The position numbers were made by a program, and so were the translations under genes. A stretch of DNA of 64,000 nucleotides from NCBI GenBank assembly GCA_017473905.1, contig JAFUJA010000014.1, positions 62,001 through 126,000 on the forward strand, given 5' to 3'. Positions within the stretch are counted from its first letter, which is position 1. The number at the start of each line of letters is the position of its first letter. This stretch comes from Lachnospiraceae bacterium. GTDB lineage: Bacteria > Bacillota > Clostridia > Lachnospirales > Lachnospiraceae. The notes beneath the pieces are model-generated. The model had not been told where the DNA came from. It did not search any database and saw only the letters and a program-made list of their open reading frames with translations. Of this stretch, positions 1 to 8,494 are shown piece after piece.

Positions 1-716
1 CCCTGGTAAATGTGGCCGGCTCCGGTATTGCAAGAGGGGCAGATTATGTGATTTATACCTGGGCAGGACCGGAAATTGCCGTGGCAACCACCAAGGCATA
101 CAGTACCCAGCTGATGGCGCTTTATCTGTTCGCAATGAAGCTTGGAAAGATAAAAGGAGCGTTAAAGCAGCAGGAATTTGAGGAGATGCTTCAGGATTTG
201 TTAAGACTCCCCGGACAGGTGGAGAGACTTCTTGCAAACACAGGCAGAATACAACGGTTTGCCAATCGGTATGTGGCTGCCAGAAGTATCTTTTTTATAG
301 GCAGAGGCATTGATTATGCAATTTCCCTGGAAGGGTCCCTGAAGTTAAAAGAAATCTCCTACATCCATTCTGAGGCTTATGCGGCGGGAGAGTTAAAACA
401 CGGGACCATTTCCCTGATTGAGGAGGGCACACTTGTAGTGTGTGTTTGTACGCAGCCTGCGCTTTACCAGAAAACCATCAGCAACATGGTGGAAGTAAAA
501 GCAAGAGGTGCAATTGTGCTTGCGGTAACCAATGAAGAAAACCGGGAAATGGAAAAGGAAGCGGATTATGTGATTTATATCCCTAAAAACAATCCGAATT
601 TCGCCAATTCCCTTGCAATCATTCCATTGCAGCTGTTCGGCTATTATGTGGCGGTGGAAAAAGGCTGTGACGTGGATAAACCCAGAAATTTGGCAAAATC
701 AGTCACTGTGGAATAA
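1..716 (+). CDS. glmS: Glutamine--fructose-6-phosphate aminotransferase, C-terminal part (5' truncated)
   Basis: This is the C-terminal isomerase half of GlmS, the cytoplasmic enzyme that makes glucosamine-6-phosphate from fructose-6-phosphate and glutamine for cell-wall synthesis. The open frame enters from outside the window (in-frame codons L-V-N precede the first GTG at 12), so the N-terminal amidotransferase domain and the first sugar-isomerase (SIS) domain are missing. Visible are the end of SIS domain 1 (TTKAYSTQ), SIS domain 2 (FFIGRGIDYAISLEGSLKLKEISYIHSEAYAAGELKHG) described here by its key blocks RGIDY, EGSLKLKE and HSEAYAAGELKHG, and the typical GlmS ending DKPRNLAKSVTVE. The stop lies 86 nt before htrA. 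No intrinsic terminator was recognised after it. Confidence 0.96.
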   Translation, partial: LVNVAGSGIARGADYVIYTWAGPEIAVATTKAYSTQLMALYLFAMKLGKIKGALKQQEFEEMLQDLLRLPGQVERLLANTGRIQRFANRYVAARSIFFIGRGIDYAISLEGSLKLKEISYIHSEAYAAGELKHGTISLIEEGTLVVCVCTQPALYQKTISNMVEVKARGAIVLAVTNEENREMEKEADYVIYIPKNNPNFANSLAIIPLQLFGYYVAVEKGCDVDKPRNLAKSVTVE

Positions 717-802
717 CGCCGGAGTCACATAATATACACAATGCTAATGTAAAATGATAAAAATTAAAATTTTTATAAATACAAAAAGAGGAGGGAAGGA
801 AT

Positions 803-2176
803 ATGAACGATCAGTATAATCAGTACAATCAGTACAGTCAGTACGGTACAAATGGTCAGACATATGAAGCCGGAAGCGCACCGGCTCCAAAAAAAGCGAA
901 AAAGAAAAAAGGAAAGTTGGGCTTTATCATTTTAGAGGTTGTTCTCTGCCTGGTATTGGCACTTGCTTTCGGTATTATTTCAGGTGTTACCTTCTTAGGG
1001 GTATCCGTAGGTGGTAATTATGTACTTGAGGCTATGGGAATTGAGGGACCCGGCTTTATGCTTACAAGAGAAGAACCTACAGAGGAACCCACGGAAGAAC
1101 CCAGCGAGGAGCCTACGGAGACACCTTCAGAGGATATCTCCGTTGCAGGAGATGTGGACTCCGAAGTGATGGATAATGCAAGCCTTACGGACGTATCTGC
1201 AGTTGTGGAAGAAGTTATGCCTTCTATCGTAAGTATTGTAGTAACAACAGAGGTTAGTTTCTACGGATATACACAGGATGTGGAAGGTGCAGGCAGTGGT
1301 TTTATTGTAGGTCAGAGTGAAGATGAGCTTCTGATTGCCACCAACTATCATGTTATCGAAGACGGTAAGACCATTAAGGTCCAGTTCTTTAATGAAGCGG
1401 TTGTGGAAGCAAGCGTAAAAGGTAAAAACATTAGTATGGACCTTGCAGTTCTTGCGATTCCCTTAACCAATATTGACGGAGAAACCAAGGAAATCATTGA
1501 GGTGGCTAAGATAGGTGATTCCACACAGCTTCGAGTGGGAGAGCCCGCAATTGCAATCGGTAATGCGTTGGGATACGGACAGTCCGTAACCACCGGCGTT
1601 ATCAGTGCATTAAACAGAGAGCTTGAATTGGATAACGGTTCCGTAGGAACTTTTATTCAGACAGATGCGGCAATCAATCCCGGTAACTCCGGCGGAGCAC
1701 TTTTAAATACCTACGGTGAAGTAATCGGTATCAACTCCAATAAAATCGGCGGTACTGCTATTGAGGGTATGGGATATGCCATTCCCATCAGTGCGGCAAG
1801 TCCTATTATTGAAAGTCTGATTAACAAAGAAGAGCTTTATATTTTACCGGAAGAGGAGCAGGGTTATCTTGGAATCAGTGGTACAACAATTACCAGTGCC
1901 ATGGCAGCAATGCAGGATGTAACAACTCCTTACGGTGTATATATTTCCGATATTGTTTCCGGTTCCCCCGCAGCACTGGCAGGTCTTCAGAGAGGTGATA
2001 TTATTACCGGTTTTGAGGATACCCTGATTGAAACCATGGAAGATTTAAAGAGCAATTTAGGAGCATATTCTGCAGGCTCAACCGTAACAATTACTTATAT
2101 GCGACTGGGAGAAAACGGATATGAGAAGTTTACCTGTGAGGTAACGCTTACTTCCAAGCCTGCCTCCGGTCAGTAA
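803..2176 (+). CDS. htrA: Membrane-anchored HtrA/DegP-family serine protease with one PDZ domain
   Basis: This 457-residue protein is an extracytoplasmic quality-control protease. It has a Q/Y-rich and then Lys-rich cytoplasmic N-terminus (1-39), one membrane segment (about 40-62), and an acidic E/P/T linker (about 89-112). The trypsin-like domain (about 130-340) carries the full catalytic triad: His183 in NYHVIED, Asp213 in SMDLAVL and Ser296 in NPGNSGGAL. A single PDZ domain (about 350-455) ends the protein. The ATG follows an AGGAGGG ribosome binding site. The ClpX-like gene starts 11 nt after the stop, so the two probably form a protein-quality operon. Family and architecture are certain; substrates are unknown. 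Confidence 0.95.
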   Translation: MNDQYNQYNQYSQYGTNGQTYEAGSAPAPKKAKKKKGKLGFIILEVVLCLVLALAFGIISGVTFLGVSVGGNYVLEAMGIEGPGFMLTREEPTEEPTEEPSEEPTETPSEDISVAGDVDSEVMDNASLTDVSAVVEEVMPSIVSIVVTTEVSFYGYTQDVEGAGSGFIVGQSEDELLIATNYHVIEDGKTIKVQFFNEAVVEASVKGKNISMDLAVLAIPLTNIDGETKEIIEVAKIGDSTQLRVGEPAIAIGNALGYGQSVTTGVISALNRELELDNGSVGTFIQTDAAINPGNSGGALLNTYGEVIGINSNKIGGTAIEGMGYAIPISAASPIIESLINKEELYILPEEEQGYLGISGTTITSAMAAMQDVTTPYGVYISDIVSGSPAALAGLQRGDIITGFEDTLIETMEDLKSNLGAYSAGSTVTITYMRLGENGYEKFTCEVTLTSKPASGQ

Positions 2177-2187
2177 AAAGGAGAACT

Positions 2188-3660
2188 ATGAGCAAAGAAT
2201 TTGATGATTTGGACGAAGTGAATACAGAAGGCGAAATCGAAAAAAAAGAAGATAATGATGATGAATACGAGGATATTTGTTTTGTCTGCCGCAGACCGGA
2301 AAGCATTGCGGGGAAAATGTTTCATCTTCCCCATGATATCTGTGTGTGCAGCGACTGTATGCAAAAGAGCATAGAAATGGCAAATACCATGGATTTTGGC
2401 GATTTCCCCGGTATGGAAACAGGTTCCCTTTCCAAGGAAGAGTTTGAGAAATTCCAGAAGCAGTTCCCGGGCATGGGTTTTATCAATATGAGCGATCCCT
2501 ATGCCAAGAACGGAGTGCCTAAGAAACAAAAATTAAAAAAGAAAAAGACCGGTGAGAAGAAGCAGCCCTTAATCGATATCAAGAGCATTCCGGTTCCTCA
2601 TAAAATCAAAGCAAAGCTGGATGATTATGTAGTGGGACAGGAGCAGGCCAAAAAGATTATTTCCGTTGCTGTTTACAATCACTATAAAAGGGTTGCAACC
2701 AATACCATGGATGAAATTGAGATTGAAAAGTCCAATATCCTTATGATTGGTCCCACGGGATGCGGTAAAACACATCTTGTAAAAACCCTTGCCAAGCTTC
2801 TGGATGTTCCTCTTGCCATTGCGGATGCGACTTCCCTTACGGAAGCCGGATATATCGGTGACGATATTGAAAGCGTGGTAAGCAAACTTCTTGCGGCAGC
2901 AGGAAATGACGTGGAAAAAGCGGAAACCGGTATTATTTTTGTGGATGAAATTGATAAAATTGCCAAGAAGCAGAATACCAATTCCAGAGATGTAAGCGGT
3001 GAATCCGTGCAGCAGGGTATGTTAAAACTGTTGGAAGGTGCGGAAGTAGAAGTTCCCGTAGGAGCCAACAGCAAAAATGCCATGGTTCCCATGACTACCG
3101 TAAATACCAGAAACATTCTTTTTATCTGTGGCGGTGCATTCCCCGGACTGGAAGAAATCATTAAGCAGAGACTTTCCAAGCAGAGCGGCATCGGTTTTAA
3201 TGCAGATTTAAAAGACCGCTTCGACAAGGAAAAGAATATTTTAAGCAAAGTGCTTGTAGAGGATATTAAGAAATTCGGTATGATTCCGGAATTTGTGGGA
3301 CGTCTGCCTATTATCTGCTCTTTGGAAGGCTTAAGCAAAGAAGCTCTTGTGAAGATTTTAAAAGAGCCCAAAAACGCGATTTTAAAACAGTATCAGAAGC
3401 TTCTGGAGCTGGATGAAGTGAAACTGGAATTTGAAGAAGATGCACTGGAAGCCATTGCAGAACGTGCATTGGAAAGAGATACGGGTGCGAGAGCCCTTCG
3501 TGCCATCATAGAGGAATTTATGCTGGATATTATGTATGAAATTCCCAAGGATGACAATATCGGTACCGTAACCATTACCAGAGCCTACATTGAAGGCACC
3601 GGCGGACCGGGAATCGGTATCAGGGGCACTGCCTCACTGCCGGATAAGAGTGAACACTGA
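2188..3660 (+). CDS. clpX: ClpX-like AAA+ protease unfoldase with acidic N-terminal extension
   Basis: This is a AAA+ unfoldase of the ClpX family. The protein is 490 residues, longer than the usual 410-430. An acidic N-terminus (1-30) precedes a ClpX-type zinc finger (Cys31, Cys34, Cys54, Cys57), and a Lys-rich linker (about 107-125) precedes the ATPase module. Walker A is GPTGCGKT (188-195), the pore loop is GYIG (221-224), Walker B is IIFVDEID (249-256), and sensor 2 is GAR (433-435). The ClpP-docking tripeptide IGF is present at 335-337, so it probably feeds ClpP. No clpP or lon lies nearby, unlike common clpX loci. A hairpin terminator follows. It may be the only ClpX or a divergent second copy. 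Confidence 0.88.
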   Translation: MSKEFDDLDEVNTEGEIEKKEDNDDEYEDICFVCRRPESIAGKMFHLPHDICVCSDCMQKSIEMANTMDFGDFPGMETGSLSKEEFEKFQKQFPGMGFINMSDPYAKNGVPKKQKLKKKKTGEKKQPLIDIKSIPVPHKIKAKLDDYVVGQEQAKKIISVAVYNHYKRVATNTMDEIEIEKSNILMIGPTGCGKTHLVKTLAKLLDVPLAIADATSLTEAGYIGDDIESVVSKLLAAAGNDVEKAETGIIFVDEIDKIAKKQNTNSRDVSGESVQQGMLKLLEGAEVEVPVGANSKNAMVPMTTVNTRNILFICGGAFPGLEEIIKQRLSKQSGIGFNADLKDRFDKEKNILSKVLVEDIKKFGMIPEFVGRLPIICSLEGLSKEALVKILKEPKNAILKQYQKLLELDEVKLEFEEDALEAIAERALERDTGARALRAIIEEFMLDIMYEIPKDDNIGTVTITRAYIEGTGGPGIGIRGTASLPDKSEH

Positions 3661-3673
3661 TTTACAAGCTGAG

Positions 3674-3695
3674 AGGACCCTTCGGGGTCCTTTTT
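3674..3695 (+). terminator. Intrinsic terminator after the ClpX-like gene
   Basis: A perfect 7-bp stem (AGGACCC, TTCG tetraloop, GGGTCCT) is followed directly by a run of T. It lies 13 nt after the stop of the ClpX-like gene and ends the htrA-clpX transcript. It also argues against the upstream TTG (3694) as the start of the next gene, because that codon falls in the T-tract. Confidence 0.92.
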
Positions 3696-3729
3696 GCATA
3701 TCATAAAAGAAAAATGCGACGAGGAATTT

Positions 3730-5466
3730 ATGGATTGTGAAGCACAGATTTATTCGGATGAGTATGCGGATCTGATTCTGGATTTCGGGGTGGATAAAGA
3801 GGTTTTGCTGGAAAATGATCCTACGCTGTGTATTTATGAAATTGATGAGGATATTCATATCGTACATAAAAGAAGAGAAGAAGGAGAGGTTTTTTCCCGA
3901 TCGGAATTTCGGTATTTATTTCTTCCCAACGCCTATGGCATTATGGAAAATGCTGTGGGGGATACGGAACGTGCCGGTACGGGTAGTTATCTGACTGTTA
4001 TGGAACAGGCGGGTATTGCACCCGTATGGCGTCCGCCGCTTTCCCTGACGGGACTCGGAACCTGCGTAGCCATCATAGATACGGGAATTGATTATAACAA
4101 TCCGGCTTTTATCAGGGATGACGGAACCAGCAGAATTCTGGCAATCTGGGATCAGACCGATGAAACCGGAACACCGCCGGAAGGCTTTTGGTACGGAAGT
4201 TTTTATACAAGGGAGAATATCAATGAAGCCCTTGCCTCAAGGAATCCTTTCGACATTGTTCCCGTTCGTGATATCACCGGGCGGCACGGAACTGCGGTGG
4301 CTTCCATAGCAGCAGGAAGGATAAAATCGGAAAATGGCGGGGATTCTTATCGGGGCGCCGCATATGAGGCAGATATTATTGTAGTGAAATTGAAACAGAT
4401 AAAAGATTATCTGAGGACATATTACTGCATCCCGGATGGGGTGCCCTGCTATGGGGAAAATGATATTTTAACGGCTTTGAAATTTGTTTCCTCCTTTCTT
4501 GTGCCCTTGCAGAGGCCGGTAAGTGTCTGCCTTGGAATCGGCAGCAGTTTCGGTCCTCATGAAGGGAAAAGTATTCTGTCCCGGTATATTCAGAAATTAT
4601 CCTATAAGAGGAATCTGTGTATCAGTGTAACCGGAGGAAATGAAGGCAACGAGGAGCATCATTTCAGAGATGCATTCCGGGAAGGAGAGGGGGAAAGCAG
4701 AACGGTGGAAATCCGGGTCGGTGAAGGCGTAGACGGATTTTTTATGCAGTTCTGGGGAACGCTTCCCAATCGTTTTACCTTAAGCGTCCGCTCGCCGGGA
4801 GGAGAACGTGTTTCCGGAATTAATTCCTCACTGGAGCGGACAACAGAATTTTCTTTTATTTATGATGATACAAGGCTGACGGTGGATGTTCTGCCGGTGG
4901 AACCCTTATCGGGGCAGGAGCTTGTTGTGTTTCGTTTTGTGGCACCCACGCCGGGAATCTGGCAGATAAATGTAGTGCCAAATCTGGTTTACTATCCTGC
5001 ATTTTATGATTTCTGGCTCCCGATTACCGCTTTTATGTCAGGGGAAGTTACTTTTACGGAACCCAACCCTTATATCACCCTGACGGCTCCTTCCATGGCG
5101 CAGGATTGCATCTGTGTGGCACCTTATGTGGGGGATACGGGCGGTTTGTATCCGGCGGCGGGAAGAGGATATACAAGAATCGGAACCGTGAAACCTGATA
5201 TTGCAGCTCCGGGAGTTAATATTCCAACACCTGTCGGGGTACGAAGCGGAGGCAGTATGGCGGCGGCAATTGTGTGCGGTGCAGCGGCACTGTATCAGGA
5301 ATGGGCGGTTGTACAGGAGCGGGACCCTTTAATCAATGGCGTAGGACTGCGTAAAAGGCTCATTCGGGGGGCTGAAAGACTTTTAGGGGGAATTTATCCC
5401 AATCGTGAAAACGGCTACGGATTTTTGGATTTAGAAGGGGTTTTCAGAAATCTGGCGGAACGGTAA
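3730..5466 (+). CDS. Subtilisin-family (S8) serine protease, clostridial Csp-like
   Basis: This 578-residue S8 protease has no evident signal peptide. I start it at ATG 3730, preceded by GAGGAAT, because the longer frame begins inside a terminator. The triad is Asp117 in AIIDTGIDY, His186 in GRHGTAVAS and Ser509 in GGSMAAA. Between His and Ser is a long insert with beta-rich jelly-roll character (about 330-460), as in the clostridial Csp proteases that act on spore cortex-lytic enzymes, and in related Lachnospiraceae proteins of unknown substrate. The triad looks intact, so activity is expected. The gene stands alone between a terminator and a surface-protein gene. A spore-germination role is possible but not shown by the context. 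Confidence 0.85.
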   Translation: MDCEAQIYSDEYADLILDFGVDKEVLLENDPTLCIYEIDEDIHIVHKRREEGEVFSRSEFRYLFLPNAYGIMENAVGDTERAGTGSYLTVMEQAGIAPVWRPPLSLTGLGTCVAIIDTGIDYNNPAFIRDDGTSRILAIWDQTDETGTPPEGFWYGSFYTRENINEALASRNPFDIVPVRDITGRHGTAVASIAAGRIKSENGGDSYRGAAYEADIIVVKLKQIKDYLRTYYCIPDGVPCYGENDILTALKFVSSFLVPLQRPVSVCLGIGSSFGPHEGKSILSRYIQKLSYKRNLCISVTGGNEGNEEHHFRDAFREGEGESRTVEIRVGEGVDGFFMQFWGTLPNRFTLSVRSPGGERVSGINSSLERTTEFSFIYDDTRLTVDVLPVEPLSGQELVVFRFVAPTPGIWQINVVPNLVYYPAFYDFWLPITAFMSGEVTFTEPNPYITLTAPSMAQDCICVAPYVGDTGGLYPAAGRGYTRIGTVKPDIAAPGVNIPTPVGVRSGGSMAAAIVCGAAALYQEWAVVQERDPLINGVGLRKRLIRGAERLLGGIYPNRENGYGFLDLEGVFRNLAER

Positions 5467-5598
5467 AAAAGTGCTTCCCTTTTTTAAAAACTTGTGATAT
5501 ATTGTTAATCACCTCATCGAAACGGCTTTCTGCTGTTTCGTATCTGTTCTTTGGACAAGCTCTGTCCGTTTCCCTGAAATGTATAAGAAAGGGGTTTT

Positions 5599-7224
5599 AT
5601 GAAATTGAATAAAATAAAAAAAACGGTTGTTCTTGCAATGGGAACGGCTCTTATTTGTTGCACTCTTTTTCAGCCTGTAAAAGCGGAAAACGGGGAAAGC
5701 ACACCGGTGGAACCGGGAAAGATATATCAGGTTTTTCATCGTCATGAAGCGGACTGCGAAGGAGAAATTACGGAGAGAAGAAAAGCAGATGGTTCGGAGT
5801 CCCTTAAAATCACCGCCACGGATGTGTGCAGCGACTGCGGCGGGGAACTGCATTACTATTCTTTCTCGGCTAAGTGCTCCTGCGGTAAGAAATTCAGCGA
5901 TTCGGGGTATGCCTGTATCAACAGCCGTTACGGCTCCAATCAGGGTTCCTGTACGAATTATGATGCGGTAGATTCCGACACCACACACAATCACACAACC
6001 CGTGGATATATTTGCGGTAAAACGGATACTACTGTGTTGGGAAGTTTTATGGTGGAGGCAGATACACAGACTCCCGCAAGAAGTGTTCCCATTCTGTTTG
6101 TAACGATTGATAACGGTGGGAACGGAACTTTGACCTGGGAAAACGGAGAAGCGGGAATGCTGGAAGCCGAAGCCAACGGTACATATGGTTTTTATTTCCG
6201 GTGTACGGACGGAGCGTATGCCAGAGAGGAGTATTTTACCCTTGCGGTAGGAAATATTGACCGTCTCTCTCCCGTGGGCACTTGGACGAAGGATAAAAAA
6301 ACATGGAAATCCGGAACCTGTACATTAACATTTACGGCTGAGGACGGAGAAGATGAAAACAATGTCCGAAGCGGCATTCCTGAGGAAGCTTTTTCCTATG
6401 ACGGAGGGGAGACATGGTGCAGTGAAAATACCCTGACACTTAAGTCTTCTGCCAAAGGAAATGTGTTGATTCGGGATGCGGCGGGTAATACGAGTGAAAT
6501 TACTTATAAGGTTTCTAAGCAGAAGCCGAAAGAGGAGGATGATTCTGAAGATAATACGGAAAGTCCTTCGGAAGCGGCAAGCGAAGCACCTTCTGAAGCA
6601 CCAAGTGAAGCACCTTCTGAGGCGCCAAGCGAAGCACCTACGGAGGAACCAGGTGAATCTCCGACGGAAGAAGGTGGTGAAAATCCTTCGGCAGATGATA
6701 CGGAAAACGAGCCGGATGAAACTGGGGAAGAGGGGCCGGAAAACGGTGCGTGGGATATTGTTTACGGCGGTGCGGATGACGTGTACCCCAATCCTGAGAT
6801 GGATTTGACAGCAAACCGGTCAGCTCAGAATAGTTTGCTTCCCGTTTTGCCGGAACAGGATACGGAAGCTTCTCCTGAACTGATTCGTGCCGGAGTGGGG
6901 ATTCTTGCACTTTTAGGAGGTGTAATCTTATTTGCGGCGTATGTGATTCTTCTCGGAACGGTTCCGGTGTATTCTGTGAAGCGGGATAAAACGGAAATCT
7001 GCCTCGGCAGGGTTTTTGTGGGATTTTCCAAGGGAAAACCCTGCATCCGGCTAAGCAGAAGCCTTCTGGAAAAAGCAGAAAGCCGACAGGTAATTTTACG
7101 GTTCCCTACCTGGTTTTACAGAATGTTTTCTTATAAGGTTCTTCTTGTAAAATTTCCGGAAGGGGAGCAGGAGCATATCATTGAGAAAAAAGTTACCTTT
7201 TTGTTGAGGGAACAGCTCGCATAG
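5599..7224 (+). CDS. Secreted, membrane-anchored Cys-rich protein of unknown function
   Basis: I do not recognise a named family. The 541-residue product has a signal peptide (1-29, ending VKA), and a Cys-rich region with zinc-ribbon-like pairs (Cys53, 77, 80, 93, 95, 106, 118, 139). Next come one or two beta-sandwich, Ig-like segments (about 145-310) and a low-complexity linker of repeated EAPS/SEAP units (about 325-375). A hydrophobic membrane segment (about 428-455) is followed by a basic C-terminal domain of about 85 residues that should face the cytoplasm. This looks like a type I surface protein with an extracellular stalk. The ATG follows AAAGGGG. A bidirectional terminator separates it from corA. 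Confidence 0.75.
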   Translation: MKLNKIKKTVVLAMGTALICCTLFQPVKAENGESTPVEPGKIYQVFHRHEADCEGEITERRKADGSESLKITATDVCSDCGGELHYYSFSAKCSCGKKFSDSGYACINSRYGSNQGSCTNYDAVDSDTTHNHTTRGYICGKTDTTVLGSFMVEADTQTPARSVPILFVTIDNGGNGTLTWENGEAGMLEAEANGTYGFYFRCTDGAYAREEYFTLAVGNIDRLSPVGTWTKDKKTWKSGTCTLTFTAEDGEDENNVRSGIPEEAFSYDGGETWCSENTLTLKSSAKGNVLIRDAAGNTSEITYKVSKQKPKEEDDSEDNTESPSEAASEAPSEAPSEAPSEAPSEAPTEEPGESPTEEGGENPSADDTENEPDETGEEGPENGAWDIVYGGADDVYPNPEMDLTANRSAQNSLLPVLPEQDTEASPELIRAGVGILALLGGVILFAAYVILLGTVPVYSVKRDKTEICLGRVFVGFSKGKPCIRLSRSLLEKAESRQVILRFPTWFYRMFSYKVLLVKFPEGEQEHIIEKKVTFLLREQLA

Positions 7225-7253
7225 TTTCATAAGTGTTATGTTTTAGGCATCAA

Positions 7254-7317
7254 AAAAGGCTGCTCATCCGGCAACGGTATCCCATATAAAGGGTCCGCTT
7301 CGGGCGTGCAGCCTTTT
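7254..7317. terminator. Bidirectional terminator between convergent genes
   Basis: A 10-bp inverted repeat, AAAAGGCTGC at 7254-7263 and GCAGCCTTTT at 7308-7317, encloses 44 nt that can fold further. It lies between the stops of two convergent genes and has T-runs on both strands, so it can end transcription from both sides. Confidence 0.75.
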
Positions 7318-7334
7318 AGATTTCATCTTAAAAG

Positions 7335-8279
7335 CTATTTAAACATTTTCATTTTGACAAAAATAAGTGCTACAAGAAGACTGAGTATCAGAGAAGTGAC
7401 AACTACGATGACAAATCCCCAGGGGGAGTCTGCAAAGGGCATTCCACGGGATGCCAGGTTCATTCCGTAAGCACTGAATATCATGGTAGGTACGGAAAGA
7501 ACGATGGTGATGATTGCCAGAGTCTTCATGACGTTGTTTAAGTTGTTGGAAATAACCGATGCAAAGGCATCTGTCATGCTTCCCAAAATGCCGCTGTAAA
7601 TGCCCGCCATCTCAATTGCCTGCTTGTTTTCGACGATAACGTCTTCCAGCAATTCGGTATCTTCCGGATATTTTTTAAAACGTTCGCTCCGGAACAATTT
7701 CTCCATAACAACTTCGTTGGAACGAAGGGCTGTGGTGAAATACACAAGGCTCTTCTCAAGCTTCAGGAGCTCAAAAAGCTCTCTGTTCTGGGTGGAAGAG
7801 TGCATGCGGCTTTCCAGTAAATCACTTTGTTTATCAATGTTTCTCAGGTATTGCAGAAACATGGAAGAAGTGCGATAGAGAATCTGCATTACAAAGCGGG
7901 ATTTCAAAGAGGTACGGAAGTCTTTTCTGCGTCCCGTTGCAAAGGGAGTCAGTACGGGAGTTTCCTCCAGACATACCGTAATGATGTTTTTACCCACGAC
8001 AAAAATAGAAAGAGGAATTGTATCGTAAAGTTCTTTCTCGGAATCGTCCTCCACGGTAGGGATATTTACCAGAATCATCATATAATTGTCTTCTGACTCA
8101 ATACGGGAACGTTCGTCAATATCCAGCGCGGAACGAAGGTCGTTGGGATCAATGCCGAAATGTTTCGCGGTAACGGAAATTTCTTCCTCGGAAGGGTGTG
8201 TCATACATACCCAGCAGTCTTCCGCGGGAGCATCCAGGGTCAGGATTTTCTGTCCCTCGGATAAATAGTAATGAACCAT
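7335..8279 (-). CDS. corA: CorA-type magnesium channel
   Basis: This 314-residue protein is a homopentameric membrane channel for Mg2+ and possibly Co2+ or Ni2+. The soluble N-terminal domain (1-250) is followed by two membrane segments (about 252-271 and 286-308). The family signature YGMN follows the first segment at 271-274, and a short basic tail ends the protein. The length is normal for CorA. The gene is monocistronic, with its own promoter (8427-8455), a 19-codon leader ORF (8335-8394), and a hairpin that pairs over its Shine-Dalgarno sequence (8288-8320). This leader suggests translational control. A bidirectional terminator follows. Confidence 0.93.
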   Translation of the reverse strand: MVHYYLSEGQKILTLDAPAEDCWVCMTHPSEEEISVTAKHFGIDPNDLRSALDIDERSRIESEDNYMMILVNIPTVEDDSEKELYDTIPLSIFVVGKNIITVCLEETPVLTPFATGRRKDFRTSLKSRFVMQILYRTSSMFLQYLRNIDKQSDLLESRMHSSTQNRELFELLKLEKSLVYFTTALRSNEVVMEKLFRSERFKKYPEDTELLEDVIVENKQAIEMAGIYSGILGSMTDAFASVISNNLNNVMKTLAIITIVLSVPTMIFSAYGMNLASRGMPFADSPWGFVIVVVTSLILSLLVALIFVKMKMFK

Positions 8280-8287
8280 AATGTTTT

Positions 8288-8320
8288 ACCATCCTTTCTT
8301 CGCCAAAGGCACCGGATGGT
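8288..8320 (-). promoter_or_regulatory. Hairpin sequestering the corA ribosome binding site
   Basis: On the minus strand, ACCATCC (8320-8314) can pair with GGATGGT (8294-8288) as a 7-bp stem, and an inner GCC/GGC pairing is also possible. The 3' arm overlaps the only Shine-Dalgarno-like sequence of corA (AAAGGAtgg). The 5' arm begins 14 nt after the stop codon of the leader ORF, so a ribosome paused at the end of that ORF would cover or open it. This layout resembles translational attenuation. Confidence 0.6.
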
Positions 8321-8334
8321 ATACACAGAGCCTG

Positions 8335-8394
8335 TCAGCGAATTCTTATGCAGTTTGTGTTTGTTTTGTTCGCGTGATAGGGGTCTGCGTCCAT
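8335..8394 (-). CDS. 19-codon leader ORF upstream of corA
   Basis: The minus strand encodes MDADPYHANKTNTNCIRIR followed by TGA. A near-perfect Shine-Dalgarno (AAAGGAGG, 9 nt before the ATG) precedes it, much stronger than that of corA itself. It starts about 25 nt after the predicted transcription start and ends 55 nt before the corA ATG. Short leader ORFs (mgtL, corL) control Mg2+ transporters in enteric bacteria. An acidic and Pro-containing start such as MgtL's MEPDP destabilises ribosomes at low Mg2+, and MDADP here is similar in kind. That link is inference. The ORF, its ribosome binding site and its position are directly visible. Confidence 0.65.
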   Translation of the reverse strand: MDADPYHANKTNTNCIRIR

Positions 8395-8426
8395 AATGAT
8401 TTACCTCCTTTTTTAACTCTGTTTTC

Positions 8427-8455
8427 AGTATATTTCTTCAAAAAATGTTTGTCAA
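8427..8455 (-). promoter_or_regulatory. Strong sigma-A promoter of corA
   Basis: Read on the minus strand there is a consensus -35 TTGACA (8455-8450), an exact 17-nt spacer and -10 TATACT (8432-8427). Transcription should start near 8420, giving a leader of about 140 nt before the corA start. The promoter separates corA from the deacetylase gene upstream. Confidence 0.85.
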
Positions 8456-8494
8456 GGACAGAAGGAAGAATGCTTGTTATTGGAAAAATATGAA

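Noticed and set aside
6476..6808. Basic 110-residue ORF inside the Cys-rich protein gene
   Set aside because: It is a shadow of the EAPS/TEEP low-complexity linker in a shifted frame.
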